DNA from: SAR116 cluster bacterium AG-321-K23
GTDB taxonomy: Bacteria > Pseudomonadota > Alphaproteobacteria > Puniceispirillales > Marisalimonadaceae
Assembly: GCA_003284565.1 (NCBI GenBank)
Contig: QBXO01000018.1
Coordinates: 1-36,656 of the forward strand
Length of the DNA stretch: 36,656 bases
Reading direction: 5' to 3'
Positions 7,004 to 17,732 of the stretch are shown here, one piece after another; positions within the stretch are counted from its first letter, which is position 1, and each line of letters begins with the position of its first letter. The position numbers and the translations under genes are program-made. The notes below the pieces were generated by a model. That model worked only from the letters and a program-made list of their open reading frames with translations. It was not told the origin of the DNA and made no database searches.

Positions 7004-8412
7004 AAATGTATTGCTTTAGAGTAGGTTGCTAATGCAGCTTCTTTAATTGCCTCGTTAACAGTAGGATGGCCGTGACATATTCTAGCTACATCCTCTGATG
7101 ATGCACCAAATCCCATAGCAATGGATAATTCATGAATTACAGTTCCTGCCTCATGACCAATCATGTGAGCCCCCAATATTTTATCTGTGGATTTGTCAGA
7201 AAGTATCTTCACCATACCATCAGTATGACTAATAGCTTTGGCTCTACTATTTGCCATTAATGGAAATGTCCCTTTATTATAAGAAATTCCAGCTGCTTTT
7301 AATTCTTCTTCTGTTTTACCAATTACTGCCACTTCAGGTGCAGTATATATAATTCCTGGAACAAGATTGTAGTCAACATGACCTGCTTCACCATTCATTA
7401 TCTCAACGGCAGCTACACCATCTTCTTCAGCTTTGTGAGCTAACATTGGACCCTTGATCACATCTCCAATTGCATAAATATTTGAAATTGAAGTTTGAAA
7501 ATTTTCGTTTGTTTCTATAAAACCATGTTCGTCTATTTTCAAATTTAATTTATCTAAACCTAAGCCATTAGTATTTGGTTTTCTCCCAACAGATACTAAT
7601 GCGACATCGGCAATTAAATCGCTAATATTGTTATTATTAACATCTTTAATTGTAAGTGATACTCTATCTTTATCTATCAATGCTTTTTCAACCGAACTGC
7701 CCAGTCTGAATTTTACTCCTTGTTTTTGAAGTATTTTCATAAAATTATTAGCTATTTCGTCATCAATCCCGGGTAAAATTCTGGGTAGATATTCTACTAC
7801 CTCGACTTCTGCTCCCAGCCTTCTCCATACAGTACCCATTTCGAGACCAATTATTCCAGCACCAATGACAACCATCTTTTGAGGAACCTTATCCAACTCT
7901 AAAGCACCTGTTGATGTTACAATCTTCTTCTCATCTACATCTATATTAGGAAGATTTGCAGGTTCAGATCCTGTTGCAATAATTATTTTTTCTGCATTGA
8001 TTATTTCAATTTTTTCGTCATTCATAACTTCAATCTCATTTGGAGATATAATTTTTGCAGTCCCAATATATTTAAAAACCTTATTTTTTTTGAACAGGAA
8101 ATCTATTCCTTTTGTAAGCTCGTCTACGATACCTAGTTTCTTTTTAAGTAATTTTGGTAAGTCAAGGCTTACATCTTTATATCTAATGCCCCATTCCTCA
8201 TTTCCACTAGATTTGATTGAATTTTCATATTGTTCTGAAGCGTGTAACAATGCTTTAGATGGGATACATCCTACATTCAAACAAGTACCACCTAGAGTTT
8301 TTCGTTTTTCTATACATGCTACTTTCATACCTTTTTGAGCTGCAACTATAGCAGCAACATAGCCTCCAGGACCTGAGCCAATTACAACAAGATCAAAATT
8401 TTTATCAGACAT
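7000..8412 (-). CDS. lpd: Dihydrolipoyl dehydrogenase (E3)
   Basis: A 470-residue flavoprotein that reoxidises the dihydrolipoyl arm of SucB and reduces NAD. The FAD motif GSGPGGYVAA (12-21), the redox disulfide GGTCLNVGCIPSKAL (C44, C49), the NAD-binding GAGIIGLEMG (183-192), the second FAD motif YAIGDVIKGPMLAHKAEEDG and the C-terminal His-Glu pair in HGHPTVNEAIKEA (H449, E454) are all intact. It follows sucB after 19 bases, with AAGGTG before the ATG, and is the last gene of the mdh-sucCD-sucAB-lpd cluster. It is therefore most likely the E3 of the 2-oxoglutarate complex, though E3 can be shared with pyruvate dehydrogenase. It has no N-terminal lipoyl domain. Confidence 0.97.
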   Translation of the reverse strand: MSDKNFDLVVIGSGPGGYVAAIVAAQKGMKVACIEKRKTLGGTCLNVGCIPSKALLHASEQYENSIKSSGNEEWGIRYKDVSLDLPKLLKKKLGIVDELTKGIDFLFKKNKVFKYIGTAKIISPNEIEVMNDEKIEIINAEKIIIATGSEPANLPNIDVDEKKIVTSTGALELDKVPQKMVVIGAGIIGLEMGTVWRRLGAEVEVVEYLPRILPGIDDEIANNFMKILQKQGVKFRLGSSVEKALIDKDRVSLTIKDVNNNNISDLIADVALVSVGRKPNTNGLGLDKLNLKIDEHGFIETNENFQTSISNIYAIGDVIKGPMLAHKAEEDGVAAVEIMNGEAGHVDYNLVPGIIYTAPEVAVIGKTEEELKAAGISYNKGTFPLMANSRAKAISHTDGMVKILSDKSTDKILGAHMIGHEAGTVIHELSIAMGFGASSEDVARICHGHPTVNEAIKEAALATYSKAIHF

Positions 8413-8431
8413 TTAACACCTTCAATTTATA

Positions 8432-9715
8432 TTAAGCGCCTACAACAAGACGTCTCGGTTCTTCTATTATCTCTTTAATCCTAACTAGAAAGGATACTGC
8501 TTCTCGTCCGTCAATTATTCTATGATCATATGAAAGTGCCAGGTACATCATTGGCCTAATCTCGATGTTATCTCCTATTGCCACTGGTCTTTTTTGAATT
8601 TTGTGCATTCCTAAAATACCTGATTGGGGTGGATTTAAAATTGGTGAAGACATTAATGATCCGTAAACCCCACCATTTGAAATAGTAAAAGTACCACCAG
8701 CCATATCAGACATTGCTAAATTACCTTCTTTAGCTTTTTGACCAAACTCAGCAATTGTTGCTTCAGTCTCACCAAAGGACATTTTGTCTGCATTTTTTAG
8801 AACAGGAACAACCAAACCTTGAGATGTTCCTACAGCCACACCTATATTATAATAATTCTTATAAATAATATCATTACCATCTATTTCTGCATTAACGGCT
8901 GGGAATTGATTTAAAGCGTCAATTGAAGCTTTAACAAAAAAACTCATATATCCGAGTCTAACACCATTCTTCTTTTCAAAACTCTCTTGATAATTTTTTC
9001 GCATTTCTATTAGCGCTGACATGTCAACTTCATTATATGTTGTTAACATTGCCGCGGTGTTCTGGGCTTCTTTTAATCTCCTAGCAATAGCTTGACGAAG
9101 ACGAGACATCGGAATTCTCTCTTCAAGATTAGCATTATCTTCATTTCGAGTGTTTTTAATTACTTGGTCACTAGATTTGGTTTCAAGTTTGTTCGTAGTT
9201 GGTGTTTCTTTTTCTACATCTTTAACTTTAACTTCCTCAAAAACTTCTTCTTTTTTATCCTGCTTTGCTCCAGCAATTATTGTTCCTAACAAAGCTCCAA
9301 CTTCCACTGTATCTCCCTCTGAAACAACGGTGTTTTCTAGTATTCCTGAAGTAGAAGCAGGAACTTCTAATGTTACCTTATCTGTTTCTAATTCTACTAT
9401 CGGGTCATCTACTTCAACATAGTCACCTTGTTTTTTTATCCACTTAGATACAGTTGCCTCAACAACAGACTCCCCTAAAACTGGAACTAAGACATCCATA
9501 CAATTTTCCTTTCCTTTAAGAATATTATTATTGGGATTAGAAACTTTTTCATTTAATTTAGTATTATTTATTAAGTTTAAGTGAAGAAGGACATCCCCTT
9601 TTGTTACTCTACCATCAACACCTGTACCACTTATAGTATTAATATCTAATTTTTTTTCTTCAATTAACTTTGCTGCAGAAGGCATTGCAAGCTTTTGGGT
9701 ATTTTTATTGCTCAT
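8432..9715 (-). CDS. sucB: Dihydrolipoyllysine succinyltransferase (E2o) with permuted domain order
   Basis: The 427-residue core of 2-oxoglutarate dehydrogenase, which transfers succinyl groups from lipoyl-lysine to CoA. The order of domains is unusual. A peripheral subunit-binding domain (about 9-46, [13 protein letters not shown] then [15 protein letters not shown]) comes first. A linker (47-72) follows, then the lipoyl domain (73-149, lipoylated K113 in [10 protein letters not shown]), a charged linker (150-200) without any second binding domain, and the acyltransferase domain (201-427, H398 and D402 in DHRIIDG). Canonical E2o runs lipoyl, binding domain, catalytic. The ATG at 9715 is eight bases after the sucA stop and has only a weak Shine-Dalgarno sequence. 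M73 (ATG at 9499) has a strong one, so a 355-residue form lacking the binding domain is possible. The enzyme identity is certain; the use of two starts is inference. Confidence 0.95.
   Translation of the reverse strand: MSNKNTQKLAMPSAAKLIEEKKLDINTISGTGVDGRVTKGDVLLHLNLINNTKLNEKVSNPNNNILKGKENCMDVLVPVLGESVVEATVSKWIKKQGDYVEVDDPIVELETDKVTLEVPASTSGILENTVVSEGDTVEVGALLGTIIAGAKQDKKEEVFEEVKVKDVEKETPTTNKLETKSSDQVIKNTRNEDNANLEERIPMSRLRQAIARRLKEAQNTAAMLTTYNEVDMSALIEMRKNYQESFEKKNGVRLGYMSFFVKASIDALNQFPAVNAEIDGNDIIYKNYYNIGVAVGTSQGLVVPVLKNADKMSFGETEATIAEFGQKAKEGNLAMSDMAGGTFTISNGGVYGSLMSSPILNPPQSGILGMHKIQKRPVAIGDNIEIRPMMYLALSYDHRIIDGREAVSFLVRIKEIIEEPRRLVVGA
9497..9518 (-). promoter_or_regulatory. Internal ribosome binding site and ATG within sucB
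   Basis: On the minus strand AAAGGAAAGG (about 9517-9508) is followed after eight bases by an in-frame ATG (9499-9497), codon 73 of sucB. This codon is the first residue of the lipoyl domain ([11 protein letters not shown]), exactly where a conventional E2o would begin. The site is stronger than that of the annotated start. Translation here would yield a lipoyl-catalytic protein without the E3-binding domain. Confidence 0.55.
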
Positions 9716-9723
9716 TAAATGAT

Positions 9724-12618
9724 TTACTCTGCTGCATGTCTGCTAGCTTTCTTTGCGGTAAATTGAAGAGCATCACTAACTAAATCATTTTGCTCTTTGT
9801 TGTGTCTAGAAAAAGATCCTGTTGCAGGAGAAGCAGCTTCTGATCTTCCAGCATAAATTGGCCTTGAGAATTTTGCTTTAATGTCAATTAGAACTTGTTC
9901 AATTCTTCTGTCTACAAAAAACCATGCACCCATATTTTTAGGCTCTTCTTGACACCAGACAACTTCAGCATTCGGTGATTTTGACAACATTTCTTTTAAT
10001 GTTTTCGAAGGAAAAGGATAAATTTGTTCTAGTCTAAGTATTCGAATATTATTAATTTTTCTTTTGTCTCTTTCTTCTAATAAATTATAAAAGACTTTAC
10101 CTGAACAAATTACTACTCTTTTTATTTCACTGTCTTTAAGCTCTATATTTGGGTCTCTAATTACTCTTCTAAAAGCAGTTTGCTCTGACATGTCTGACAA
10201 ACTAGATACACACATTTTATGTCTTAATAAACTCTTTGGGGTCATTATTATTAGAGGTTTTCGAAAATCTCGTTTTAGTTGCCTTCGCAACGCATGAAAA
10301 TAGTTTGCAGGTGTGCTACAATTTAATACCTGCATATTATCTTCACCACAGAGCTGCAAATATCTTTCTAATCTGGCTGATGAGTGTTCCGGTCCTTGAC
10401 CTTCGTATCCATGTGGTAAAAGCATAACCAAACCTGACATTCTCAACCATTTTGCTTCACCGCTTGAGATAAATTGGTCAACTATTACTTGAGCACCGTT
10501 GGCAAAATCCCCAAATTGTGCCTCCCACATGACTAAGGCAGTTGGTTCAGTTAAAGAAAAACCGTATTCAAATCCGAGGACGGAAGCTTCTGACAAAGGT
10601 GAATCAATTACTTCAAATGTTTCTTGTTTATCTTTTATGTTATTTAGTGGGGTGTATCTATTTTCAGAAATTTGATCTATAAAGACAGAGTGTCTTTGAG
10701 AAAAAGTTCCTCTACGACTATCCTGACCCGACAGTCTTACTGGATGACCCTCTAAAAGCAGTGAGCCAAACGCTAGATGTTCTGCAGTAGACCAGTCAAT
10801 TCCTTGTCCACTCTCAATAGCTTTTTTCCTAGCATCAATAACTCTTAATAATTTTTTATTGATATGAAAGCCTTCAGGAACAGTGGTAATTGCCTTTCCA
10901 ATTTCTTTTAGCATTTCTGTTGAAACAGAAGTCTCACCTCTTCTTGCGTCACCATGAGCAGTTCTAAGGTTTGACCATTGCCCTTCTAACCAGTCAGCCT
11001 TATTGGGTTTGTAACTTGATCCAGCTATAAATTCTTTTTCTAAAAATTTATTATGGTTATCGACTTCGTCTTTGGCATCCTTTTGACTTATTATTCCCTG
11101 ATTAATAAGCTTTTGAGCATAAATTTTACTTATACTATCGTGAGAGCCTATTGTTTTATACATTAATGGTTGAGTAAATGCTGGCTCATCACCCTCATTG
11201 TGTCCATAGCGTCTATAACTTATAATATCCAACACTACGTCACATGCAAATTTCTGCCTGAATTCAGTTGCAATTCTAGAAGCATGAACAACAGCTTCTG
11301 GATCATCTCCATTAATATGCATTATAGGAGCCATTACCATTTTTGCTACATCAGTACAATAAGGACTTGAGCGAGAATAATTAGGGCTAGTAGTGAATCC
11401 AATTTGATTATTTACAACTATATGTATTGTCCCTCCAGTCCTGTATCCTCTAAGTCCAGAAAAATCAAAAGTTTCAGCGACTATACCTTGACCTGCAAAT
11501 GCAGCATCACCGTGCAGAACAATTCCTAATACAGACAGTCTATCATTAGTATCATTATGTTGATTTTGTTTTGCTCTTACTCTACCTATTACAACTGGAG
11601 CAACAACTTCTAGATGTGAAGGGTTGGCTTGCAAAGACAGGTGAACTGTTTTTCCATCAAACTCTCTATCAGCTGAAGCACCCATATGATATTTAACGTC
11701 TCCAGAACCTCCAGCATCTTCTGGATTTGCCTGGTTACCTAAAAATTCAGAAATAATCGCTCGAAAAGGTTTGTTTAAAATATTGTATAAAAGGTTTAGT
11801 CTTCCTCTGTGAGCCATAGCTATGACAACTTCTTTCATTCCTAATTGACTGCCGCGTTTCAATATTTGCTCTATTGCTGGTACCACTGACTCGGAACCAT
11901 CTAGCCCAAACCTTTTAGTTCCTGCATATTTTTTATGAAGAAATTGTTCGAATGTTTCTGCACCAACTAAACGTTCGTAAATAGCCTTTTTACCTCTTTT
12001 AGTAAATTCAGTAGCATTACGAATAGACTCAATTCTTTCTTGTATCCATGCTTTTTGAGCTGGATCCTGAACATGCATAAATTCAATTCCTATGGATCCA
12101 CAATAGGTTTCTTTAACTATTTCCATAATTTGTCTAAGAGTGGCTGACTCCATACCAAGGACATAGTCTATAAATATAGGTCTATCCCAGTCATCATCAG
12201 TAAATCCATAGGTCTTAGGATCTAGTTCAGGATGAATATTCTGTTCTTGTAAATTGAGGGGATCTAAGTTAGCTAAAAGATGTCCATTTATCCTGTATGC
12301 TCTAATAAGCATAATGGCTCTAATAGAGTCAGTTGTTGCCGCTCTTAAATCTGTAGCAGATAAATTTCCTTTTCCTGCTATTCCTCGAGCAACTGCTTTT
12401 ACACTCTCAACAGTATCAACGGCTCCAATAACCTTAGTATTTTTTTTTGCCCAACTAGGTCCTTCATCTAATAATTTGTCGTCTGCGTTTGTTTTAAACC
12501 ACAAATCCCATTCCTTTGGAACTGAATTTGAGTTTTCTTTCCATTCTTTGTACAAATCATTTATGAAGGTAGCATTGGCACCAGAAAGAAAGCTTTGATC
12601 AGAGCTTTGGTCGTTCAT
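9724..12618 (-). CDS. sucA: 2-oxoglutarate dehydrogenase E1 component
   Basis: A 964-residue thiamine-diphosphate enzyme that decarboxylates 2-oxoglutarate and succinylates the lipoyl arm of SucB. The N-terminal segment [17 protein letters not shown] (10-26) is the typical E1o extension involved in E2 contact. Active-site and cofactor stretches are intact: AHRGRLN (269-275), KYHMGAS (309-315), [10 protein letters not shown] (330-339), [10 protein letters not shown] (369-378, the ThDP/Mg region) and [10 protein letters not shown] (403-412). The transketolase-like pyrimidine domain and C-terminal domain follow ([13 protein letters not shown], then [20 protein letters not shown]). Length and architecture are normal. 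It is not fused to E2, unlike the actinobacterial form. AAAGGA lies nine bases before the ATG at 12618. It sits 69 bases after sucD and eight bases before sucB. Confidence 0.98.
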   Translation of the reverse strand: MNDQSSDQSFLSGANATFINDLYKEWKENSNSVPKEWDLWFKTNADDKLLDEGPSWAKKNTKVIGAVDTVESVKAVARGIAGKGNLSATDLRAATTDSIRAIMLIRAYRINGHLLANLDPLNLQEQNIHPELDPKTYGFTDDDWDRPIFIDYVLGMESATLRQIMEIVKETYCGSIGIEFMHVQDPAQKAWIQERIESIRNATEFTKRGKKAIYERLVGAETFEQFLHKKYAGTKRFGLDGSESVVPAIEQILKRGSQLGMKEVVIAMAHRGRLNLLYNILNKPFRAIISEFLGNQANPEDAGGSGDVKYHMGASADREFDGKTVHLSLQANPSHLEVVAPVVIGRVRAKQNQHNDTNDRLSVLGIVLHGDAAFAGQGIVAETFDFSGLRGYRTGGTIHIVVNNQIGFTTSPNYSRSSPYCTDVAKMVMAPIMHINGDDPEAVVHASRIATEFRQKFACDVVLDIISYRRYGHNEGDEPAFTQPLMYKTIGSHDSISKIYAQKLINQGIISQKDAKDEVDNHNKFLEKEFIAGSSYKPNKADWLEGQWSNLRTAHGDARRGETSVSTEMLKEIGKAITTVPEGFHINKKLLRVIDARKKAIESGQGIDWSTAEHLAFGSLLLEGHPVRLSGQDSRRGTFSQRHSVFIDQISENRYTPLNNIKDKQETFEVIDSPLSEASVLGFEYGFSLTEPTALVMWEAQFGDFANGAQVIVDQFISSGEAKWLRMSGLVMLLPHGYEGQGPEHSSARLERYLQLCGEDNMQVLNCSTPANYFHALRRQLKRDFRKPLIIMTPKSLLRHKMCVSSLSDMSEQTAFRRVIRDPNIELKDSEIKRVVICSGKVFYNLLEERDKRKINNIRILRLEQIYPFPSKTLKEMLSKSPNAEVVWCQEEPKNMGAWFFVDRRIEQVLIDIKAKFSRPIYAGRSEAASPATGSFSRHNKEQNDLVSDALQFTAKKASRHAAE

Positions 12619-12687
12619 GGTTTATAGTCCTTTTAAAGTGTAATATGCTTCAAATACAATAAACAAAAACTTAACAATTAAATCAAG

Positions 12688-13569
12688 TTATTTCCATTCT
12701 TCCATTGCTTTTACAACAGCTTCACCCAAACCAGATGGTGATTCTGACATGATAAAACCACAGTCACTCATTACTTTAACTTTCGCATCTGCACCTCCAC
12801 TTCCACCACTAACTATTGCGCCAGCATGGCCCATTGTCCTTCCCGGAGGAGCAGTTTTTCCTGCAATAAAACCTGCAATTGGTTTTTTAATTTTATGATT
12901 TTTATAGAAATTTGCTGCTTCTTCTTCAGCATTACCACCAATTTCACCAATCATCAATATTGCCTCTGTTTGCTCGTCATTAAGAAACATATCTAAGCAA
13001 TCTATGAAATTTGTTCCATTAATTGGATCGCCACCAATGCCAATACATGTTGATTGACCTAAACTAGCCGCCGTTGTTTGCGCAACAGCCTCATAAGTTA
13101 ATGTCCCAGATCTAGAAACAATTCCTATTTTACCCGGAGTATGAATATGTCCTGGCATAATTCCAATTTTACACTGACCAGGAGTGATTACGCCTGGGCA
13201 GTTAGGGCCTATAAGTCTAGAATTTGACTGGTTCAAAAATTGCTTAACTTTGATCATGTCTTGGACTGGTATACCTTCTGTAATACATATTATTAGAGGT
13301 ATGTTCGATTCTATCGCCTCTAATATTGAGTCAGCTGCAAAAGGAGGAGGGACATATATGACCGTTGCATCAGGATTAACTTCTTTAACACACTCATGAA
13401 CAGTATTAAAAACTGGAAGATTTAAATGTTTAGATCCACCCTTACCTGGAGTAACACCTCCAACCATTCTAGTCCCGTATGCGATGGCTTGCTCTGAATG
13501 AAAAGTTCCTTGACCTCCTGTGAAACCCTGGCAAATAACTTTTGTATCTTTGTTTATTAATACAGACAT
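12688..13569 (-). CDS. sucD: Succinyl-CoA synthetase alpha subunit
   Basis: The 293-residue CoA-binding subunit of succinyl-CoA synthetase, which makes ATP or GTP from succinyl-CoA. The N-terminal CoA-binding Rossmann domain shows [15 protein letters not shown] (14-28) and [10 protein letters not shown] (36-45). The phosphohistidine loop is [13 protein letters not shown], with H248 as the phosphorylated residue. The motif GPNCPGV (121-127) is also conserved. The Shine-Dalgarno sequence AGGAGA lies inside the last codons of sucC, and the ATG at 13569 follows the sucC stop by four bases, so the two subunits are translationally coupled. Confidence 0.98.
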   Translation of the reverse strand: MSVLINKDTKVICQGFTGGQGTFHSEQAIAYGTRMVGGVTPGKGGSKHLNLPVFNTVHECVKEVNPDATVIYVPPPFAADSILEAIESNIPLIICITEGIPVQDMIKVKQFLNQSNSRLIGPNCPGVITPGQCKIGIMPGHIHTPGKIGIVSRSGTLTYEAVAQTTAASLGQSTCIGIGGDPINGTNFIDCLDMFLNDEQTEAILMIGEIGGNAEEEAANFYKNHKIKKPIAGFIAGKTAPPGRTMGHAGAIVSGGSGGADAKVKVMSDCGFIMSESPSGLGEAVVKAMEEWK

Positions 13570-13573
13570 CTAG

Positions 13574-14740
13574 TTAATCTCCTTTAACAGCTCTCACAAT
13601 TTTCATTGCAGCATCATCTAGGTCATCCGCAGGAATGATTTTTAACCCAGAATCTCTAAGAATTTGTTTTCCTTCTTCTACATTTGTACCAGCCAATCTT
13701 ACAACTAACGGTTTGGATAATGAGAGTTTTTTAGCAGCAGCGACTACTCCACTAGCAATAATATCACAGCGCATTATACCTCCAAAAATATTTACTAAAA
13801 TACCTTCCACAGATGAATCAGATAAAATGATTTTAAAAGCTTCAGTAACTTTTTCTTTAGTGGCACTTCCTCCTACATCTAAAAAGTTTGCTGGGGACGC
13901 ACCTTTAAGTTTAATGATATCCATTGTTGCCATGGCAAGACCCGCACCATTCACTAAACAACCTATTGTTCCATCAAGTTTTATATAAGCTAAATCAAAT
14001 TTACTGGCTAATATTTCAGCGGGATCCTCTTCAGTTTCGTCTCTTAATGATATTATATCAGAGTGCTTGAATAAGGCATTATTATCAAAAGACATTTTTG
14101 CATCAAGGGCAATTAAACTATTTTCAGAAGTTAATACAAGTGGATTAATTTCTAATAAACTAGCATCTTTTTCAGTAAAGAGTTTATATAGTTGGTTAAA
14201 AAATTTTCCTGCTTGTTTAAAACTAGAGCCTTTTAATTTAAATTCATTAGCAATTAATCTTGAATGAAAGGGTTGAAAGCCAATTGTTGGATCTATATTA
14301 AAAGATAATATTTTTTCAGGAGTTTCTTTTGCCACTTGTTCAATGTCCATGCCACCCTCAGTGGATGCTATAATTGAAACTCTACTAGTGACTCTGTCTA
14401 CAACCATGGAAAAATAATATTCAGCATTTATATCACATCCATCTTCAATGTAGAGCCTCTGCACTAATTTGCCCTCAGAGCCTGTTTGATGAGTAATTAA
14501 GTTTTTTCCTAATATGATTTCAGCTGCATTTTTTACTTCATCTAAACTTTTAACAACTTTAACTCCACCAGCTTTTCCTCTTCCACCTGCGTGTATTTGG
14601 GCTTTGACAACAAAAATTGGGCCTGGTAATTTTTCAGCTGCTTTTACAGCTTCGTCAGTTGTGAATGCAACGTATCCAGAGGGTGTAGGAATATCATATT
14701 GTCTTAATAACTCTTTGGCTTGGTGTTCATGAATATCCAA
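13574..14740 (-). CDS. sucC: Succinyl-CoA synthetase beta subunit
   Basis: A 388-residue ATP-grasp subunit that partners SucD. The N terminus [18 protein letters not shown] is the family hallmark, followed by the nucleotide-binding [14 protein letters not shown] (48-61). The C-terminal flavodoxin-like part contains [15 protein letters not shown], which contacts the phosphohistidine. The start codon is TTG (14740), chosen because the family signature begins exactly there and AAAGG lies eight bases upstream; no ATG is available. It is separated by 24 bases from mdh upstream and by four from sucD downstream. Whether ADP or GDP is preferred cannot be decided by eye. Confidence 0.98.
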   Translation of the reverse strand: MDIHEHQAKELLRQYDIPTPSGYVAFTTDEAVKAAEKLPGPIFVVKAQIHAGGRGKAGGVKVVKSLDEVKNAAEIILGKNLITHQTGSEGKLVQRLYIEDGCDINAEYYFSMVVDRVTSRVSIIASTEGGMDIEQVAKETPEKILSFNIDPTIGFQPFHSRLIANEFKLKGSSFKQAGKFFNQLYKLFTEKDASLLEINPLVLTSENSLIALDAKMSFDNNALFKHSDIISLRDETEEDPAEILASKFDLAYIKLDGTIGCLVNGAGLAMATMDIIKLKGASPANFLDVGGSATKEKVTEAFKIILSDSSVEGILVNIFGGIMRCDIIASGVVAAAKKLSLSKPLVVRLAGTNVEEGKQILRDSGLKIIPADDLDDAAMKIVRAVKGD

Positions 14741-14764
14741 AACTTTAACCTTTCTAAACTGAGC

Positions 14765-15727
<963 letters not shown>

Positions 15728-15783
15728 CTATTAATTATTTAATTGGGTTAATCTATTAATTTAAATCATTATTTTTGTTTAAT

Positions 15784-15812
15784 CTTTTAGACTTTTTTTT
15801 TATTTGTATCAA
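15784..15812 (-). promoter_or_regulatory. Candidate sigma70-type promoter for the mdh-suc-lpd cluster
   Basis: On the minus strand TTGATA (15812-15807; five of six consensus bases) is followed after 17 bases by TAAAAG (15789-15784; four of six). It lies about 65 bases upstream of the mdh ATG, in the only sizeable gap (118 bases) between the sdh/zapE block and the mdh block. The A+T background makes chance matches common, so this is a moderate call. Confidence 0.35.
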
Positions 15813-15836
15813 GGTTAGAATAAAAGTTATTAACTC

Positions 15837-16907
15837 TTAAAGTTGTGACATCTCAGTTATTCTTGATATCGTTCTTTGGAACTCAAACTTCCAGTGTTCA
15901 CCTGTATATATTTCAGAAAAATCTGCATTAGCTGTTGCAATCAGAAAACATTCTTTATCATAAAGAGCATCTATTAACCAAATAAATCTTCTAGTTTCAT
16001 TTCGAAGGTTATCGTTTAAATTTGGAATGTTATCAATAATAATACCTTTATATCTAAGAGCTATTTCAATATAATCGGAAGCAGCTAATGGTTTGTTACA
16101 TAAATCATCAAAACTGATTCTGGCAACACCAGCTGCAACTTCTGGAATATTTATCTGTCTTCCAGACACTTCAAGATTTTCAGATACTATTTTAAAACCT
16201 TTTGAGAAAGTTTTAAAAATTTCATTAATTTTTTCTTTGTTTTTTTTATTATCGGGATTTAACCAATATTTTTGGTCACTTAGAGATCTTTTTCTCCAAT
16301 CTTCACCCTCTGGAATTTTAACAACGTTAGTTTTAAGTTTTAAATTTTTTATAAATGGTAAAATTCTGTCTCTATGCAATCCATCTGTATATAAACCGTC
16401 AGGAGGTTGGTTTGATGTCGCAACTAATATTGTACCCTGTTCAAACATAACTTCGAATAATCTGGACAAAATCATTGCATCAGCAATATCTTTAACCTCC
16501 ATTTCATCAAAGCATAATAATTTTGCGTTTTTAGCTAGATCTTGTCCAACTAAAAGGACTGTATCTTTATTTTTTTCAATTTTTCTTTTTTCAAGTATTC
16601 TTTGATGAACTTCTTTCATAAAATCATGAAAGTGTAGACGTCTCTTATCTTTTATTTGGACTTGATGGAAAAATAAGTCCATCATCATTGATTTACCTCT
16701 ACCTACACCACCATAAAGATAAATGCCTATTATTTCGTTAGATTTTTTTTTAGAAAAAAATTTATATAAGATATTATCTTTTTTAAAATTTTTTATCTTG
16801 GCAAGTAAATCATCAAGATATTTAGAGACATAAATTTGTCCCTCATCAAAAGTTATTGACTTTTCCGAAGCTATTAAACAAAGTGACTTTTCTTCTTTTA
16901 TTGCCAA
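15837..16907 (-). CDS. zapE: Cell-division-associated ATPase ZapE (AFG1 family)
   Basis: A 356-residue AAA-type P-loop ATPase of the AFG1/ZapE family, linked in E. coli to late Z-ring constriction and in mitochondria to protein quality control. Walker A is GGVGRGKS (66-73), followed by the family signature MMMDLFF. Walker B is LLCFDEMEV (130-138), followed by VATSNQPPDGLYTDGLHRDR, the family's sensor segment. The only usable start is TTG at 16907; the nearby ATG GTT is out of frame and the first in-frame ATG lies inside the P-loop region. The Shine-Dalgarno sequence is weak. The gene follows sdhB by 29 bases, and its place beside mdh/sdh is common in Alphaproteobacteria. Confidence 0.93.
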   Translation of the reverse strand: MAIKEEKSLCLIASEKSITFDEGQIYVSKYLDDLLAKIKNFKKDNILYKFFSKKKSNEIIGIYLYGGVGRGKSMMMDLFFHQVQIKDKRRLHFHDFMKEVHQRILEKRKIEKNKDTVLLVGQDLAKNAKLLCFDEMEVKDIADAMILSRLFEVMFEQGTILVATSNQPPDGLYTDGLHRDRILPFIKNLKLKTNVVKIPEGEDWRKRSLSDQKYWLNPDNKKNKEKINEIFKTFSKGFKIVSENLEVSGRQINIPEVAAGVARISFDDLCNKPLAASDYIEIALRYKGIIIDNIPNLNDNLRNETRRFIWLIDALYDKECFLIATANADFSEIYTGEHWKFEFQRTISRITEMSQL

Positions 16908-16936
16908 ACCATTAACCGCACTGTTAAGCTTTAAAA

Positions 16937-17716
16937 TTATTTTCTTTCAAGTTGAAGTTTTTTAATTTCACCTATAGCTTTAGCAGGATTTAGTCCTTTT
17001 GGACAAGTTTTAGTACAATTCATTATTGTGTGGCAACGATATAGTTTAAAGGAATCTTCTAACTCTTCCAATCTTTGGTCAGTGTTTTCGTCTCTACTGT
17101 CTGCTATCCACCTATATGCTTGTAATAAAACAGCAGGACCAAGATATTTGTCTCCATTCCACCAGTAAGAGGGGCATGACGTAGAACAAGAAAAACATAA
17201 TACACATTCCCAAAGCCCGTCTATCTTCTCTCTTTGCTCTGGAGATTGTTTTCTTGATTTTCCGTCTTCAGGCTTAGTTTTACTTTGAAGCCACGGTTTC
17301 ACTGATGTTAACTGTTCATATGCTTTAGATAAATCTGGAACCAAATCTTTTACCACATCCATATGAGGAAGGGGATATATGTTAATATCGCCTTTTACAT
17401 CTTCAATTGATTTCAAGCATGCAAGTGTATTGGTTCCATCAATATTCATTGAACATGAACCACATATACCTTCTCTACAAGAACGTCTAAAAGTTAAGCT
17501 AGAATCAATTTCTTGTTTTATCTTTATAAGAGCATCTAAAACCATGGGACCACATTGATCTAAGTCAATGGTGTAAGTGTCAATCCTAGGATTTTCGTCA
17601 TCATCAGGAGACCATCTGTAGACATTGACCTTCCTAGGGTTTGCGACTTCAGTATCAAGATTATATTCTTTACCTTTAACAATTTTAGAGTGTTTTGGAA
17701 GTGCAAATTCTGCCAA
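16937..17716 (-). CDS. sdhB: Succinate dehydrogenase iron-sulfur subunit
   Basis: The 259-residue electron-transfer subunit of complex II. The [2Fe-2S] ligands are C80, C85, C88 and C100 (CREGICGSC, then NTLAC). The second domain has the [4Fe-4S] motif [12 protein letters not shown] (C171, C174, C177) and the [3Fe-4S] motif [17 protein letters not shown]. The Trp pair in SYWWNGD (183-189) lies at the ubiquinone site of complex II. The length is typical. It lies 16 bases after sdhA and precedes zapE by 29 bases, completing the order sdhC-sdhD-sdhA-sdhB. Confidence 0.98.
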   Translation of the reverse strand: MAEFALPKHSKIVKGKEYNLDTEVANPRKVNVYRWSPDDDENPRIDTYTIDLDQCGPMVLDALIKIKQEIDSSLTFRRSCREGICGSCSMNIDGTNTLACLKSIEDVKGDINIYPLPHMDVVKDLVPDLSKAYEQLTSVKPWLQSKTKPEDGKSRKQSPEQREKIDGLWECVLCFSCSTSCPSYWWNGDKYLGPAVLLQAYRWIADSRDENTDQRLEELEDSFKLYRCHTIMNCTKTCPKGLNPAKAIGEIKKLQLERK

Positions 17717-17732
17717 CTATTTCTCCTATAAC

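Noticed and set aside
8432-9715. sucB as a frameshifted or broken gene because of its odd N terminus
   Set aside because: The frame is continuous, all catalytic and lipoyl residues are intact, and the N-terminal segment is a well-formed domain rather than random sequence.
16093-16605. A 170-codon open frame on the plus strand opposite zapE
   Set aside because: It lies wholly inside zapE on the other strand, has no recognisable domain, and zapE carries intact Walker motifs. Long antisense frames are expected when codon use avoids TTA/CTA/TCA in one frame.
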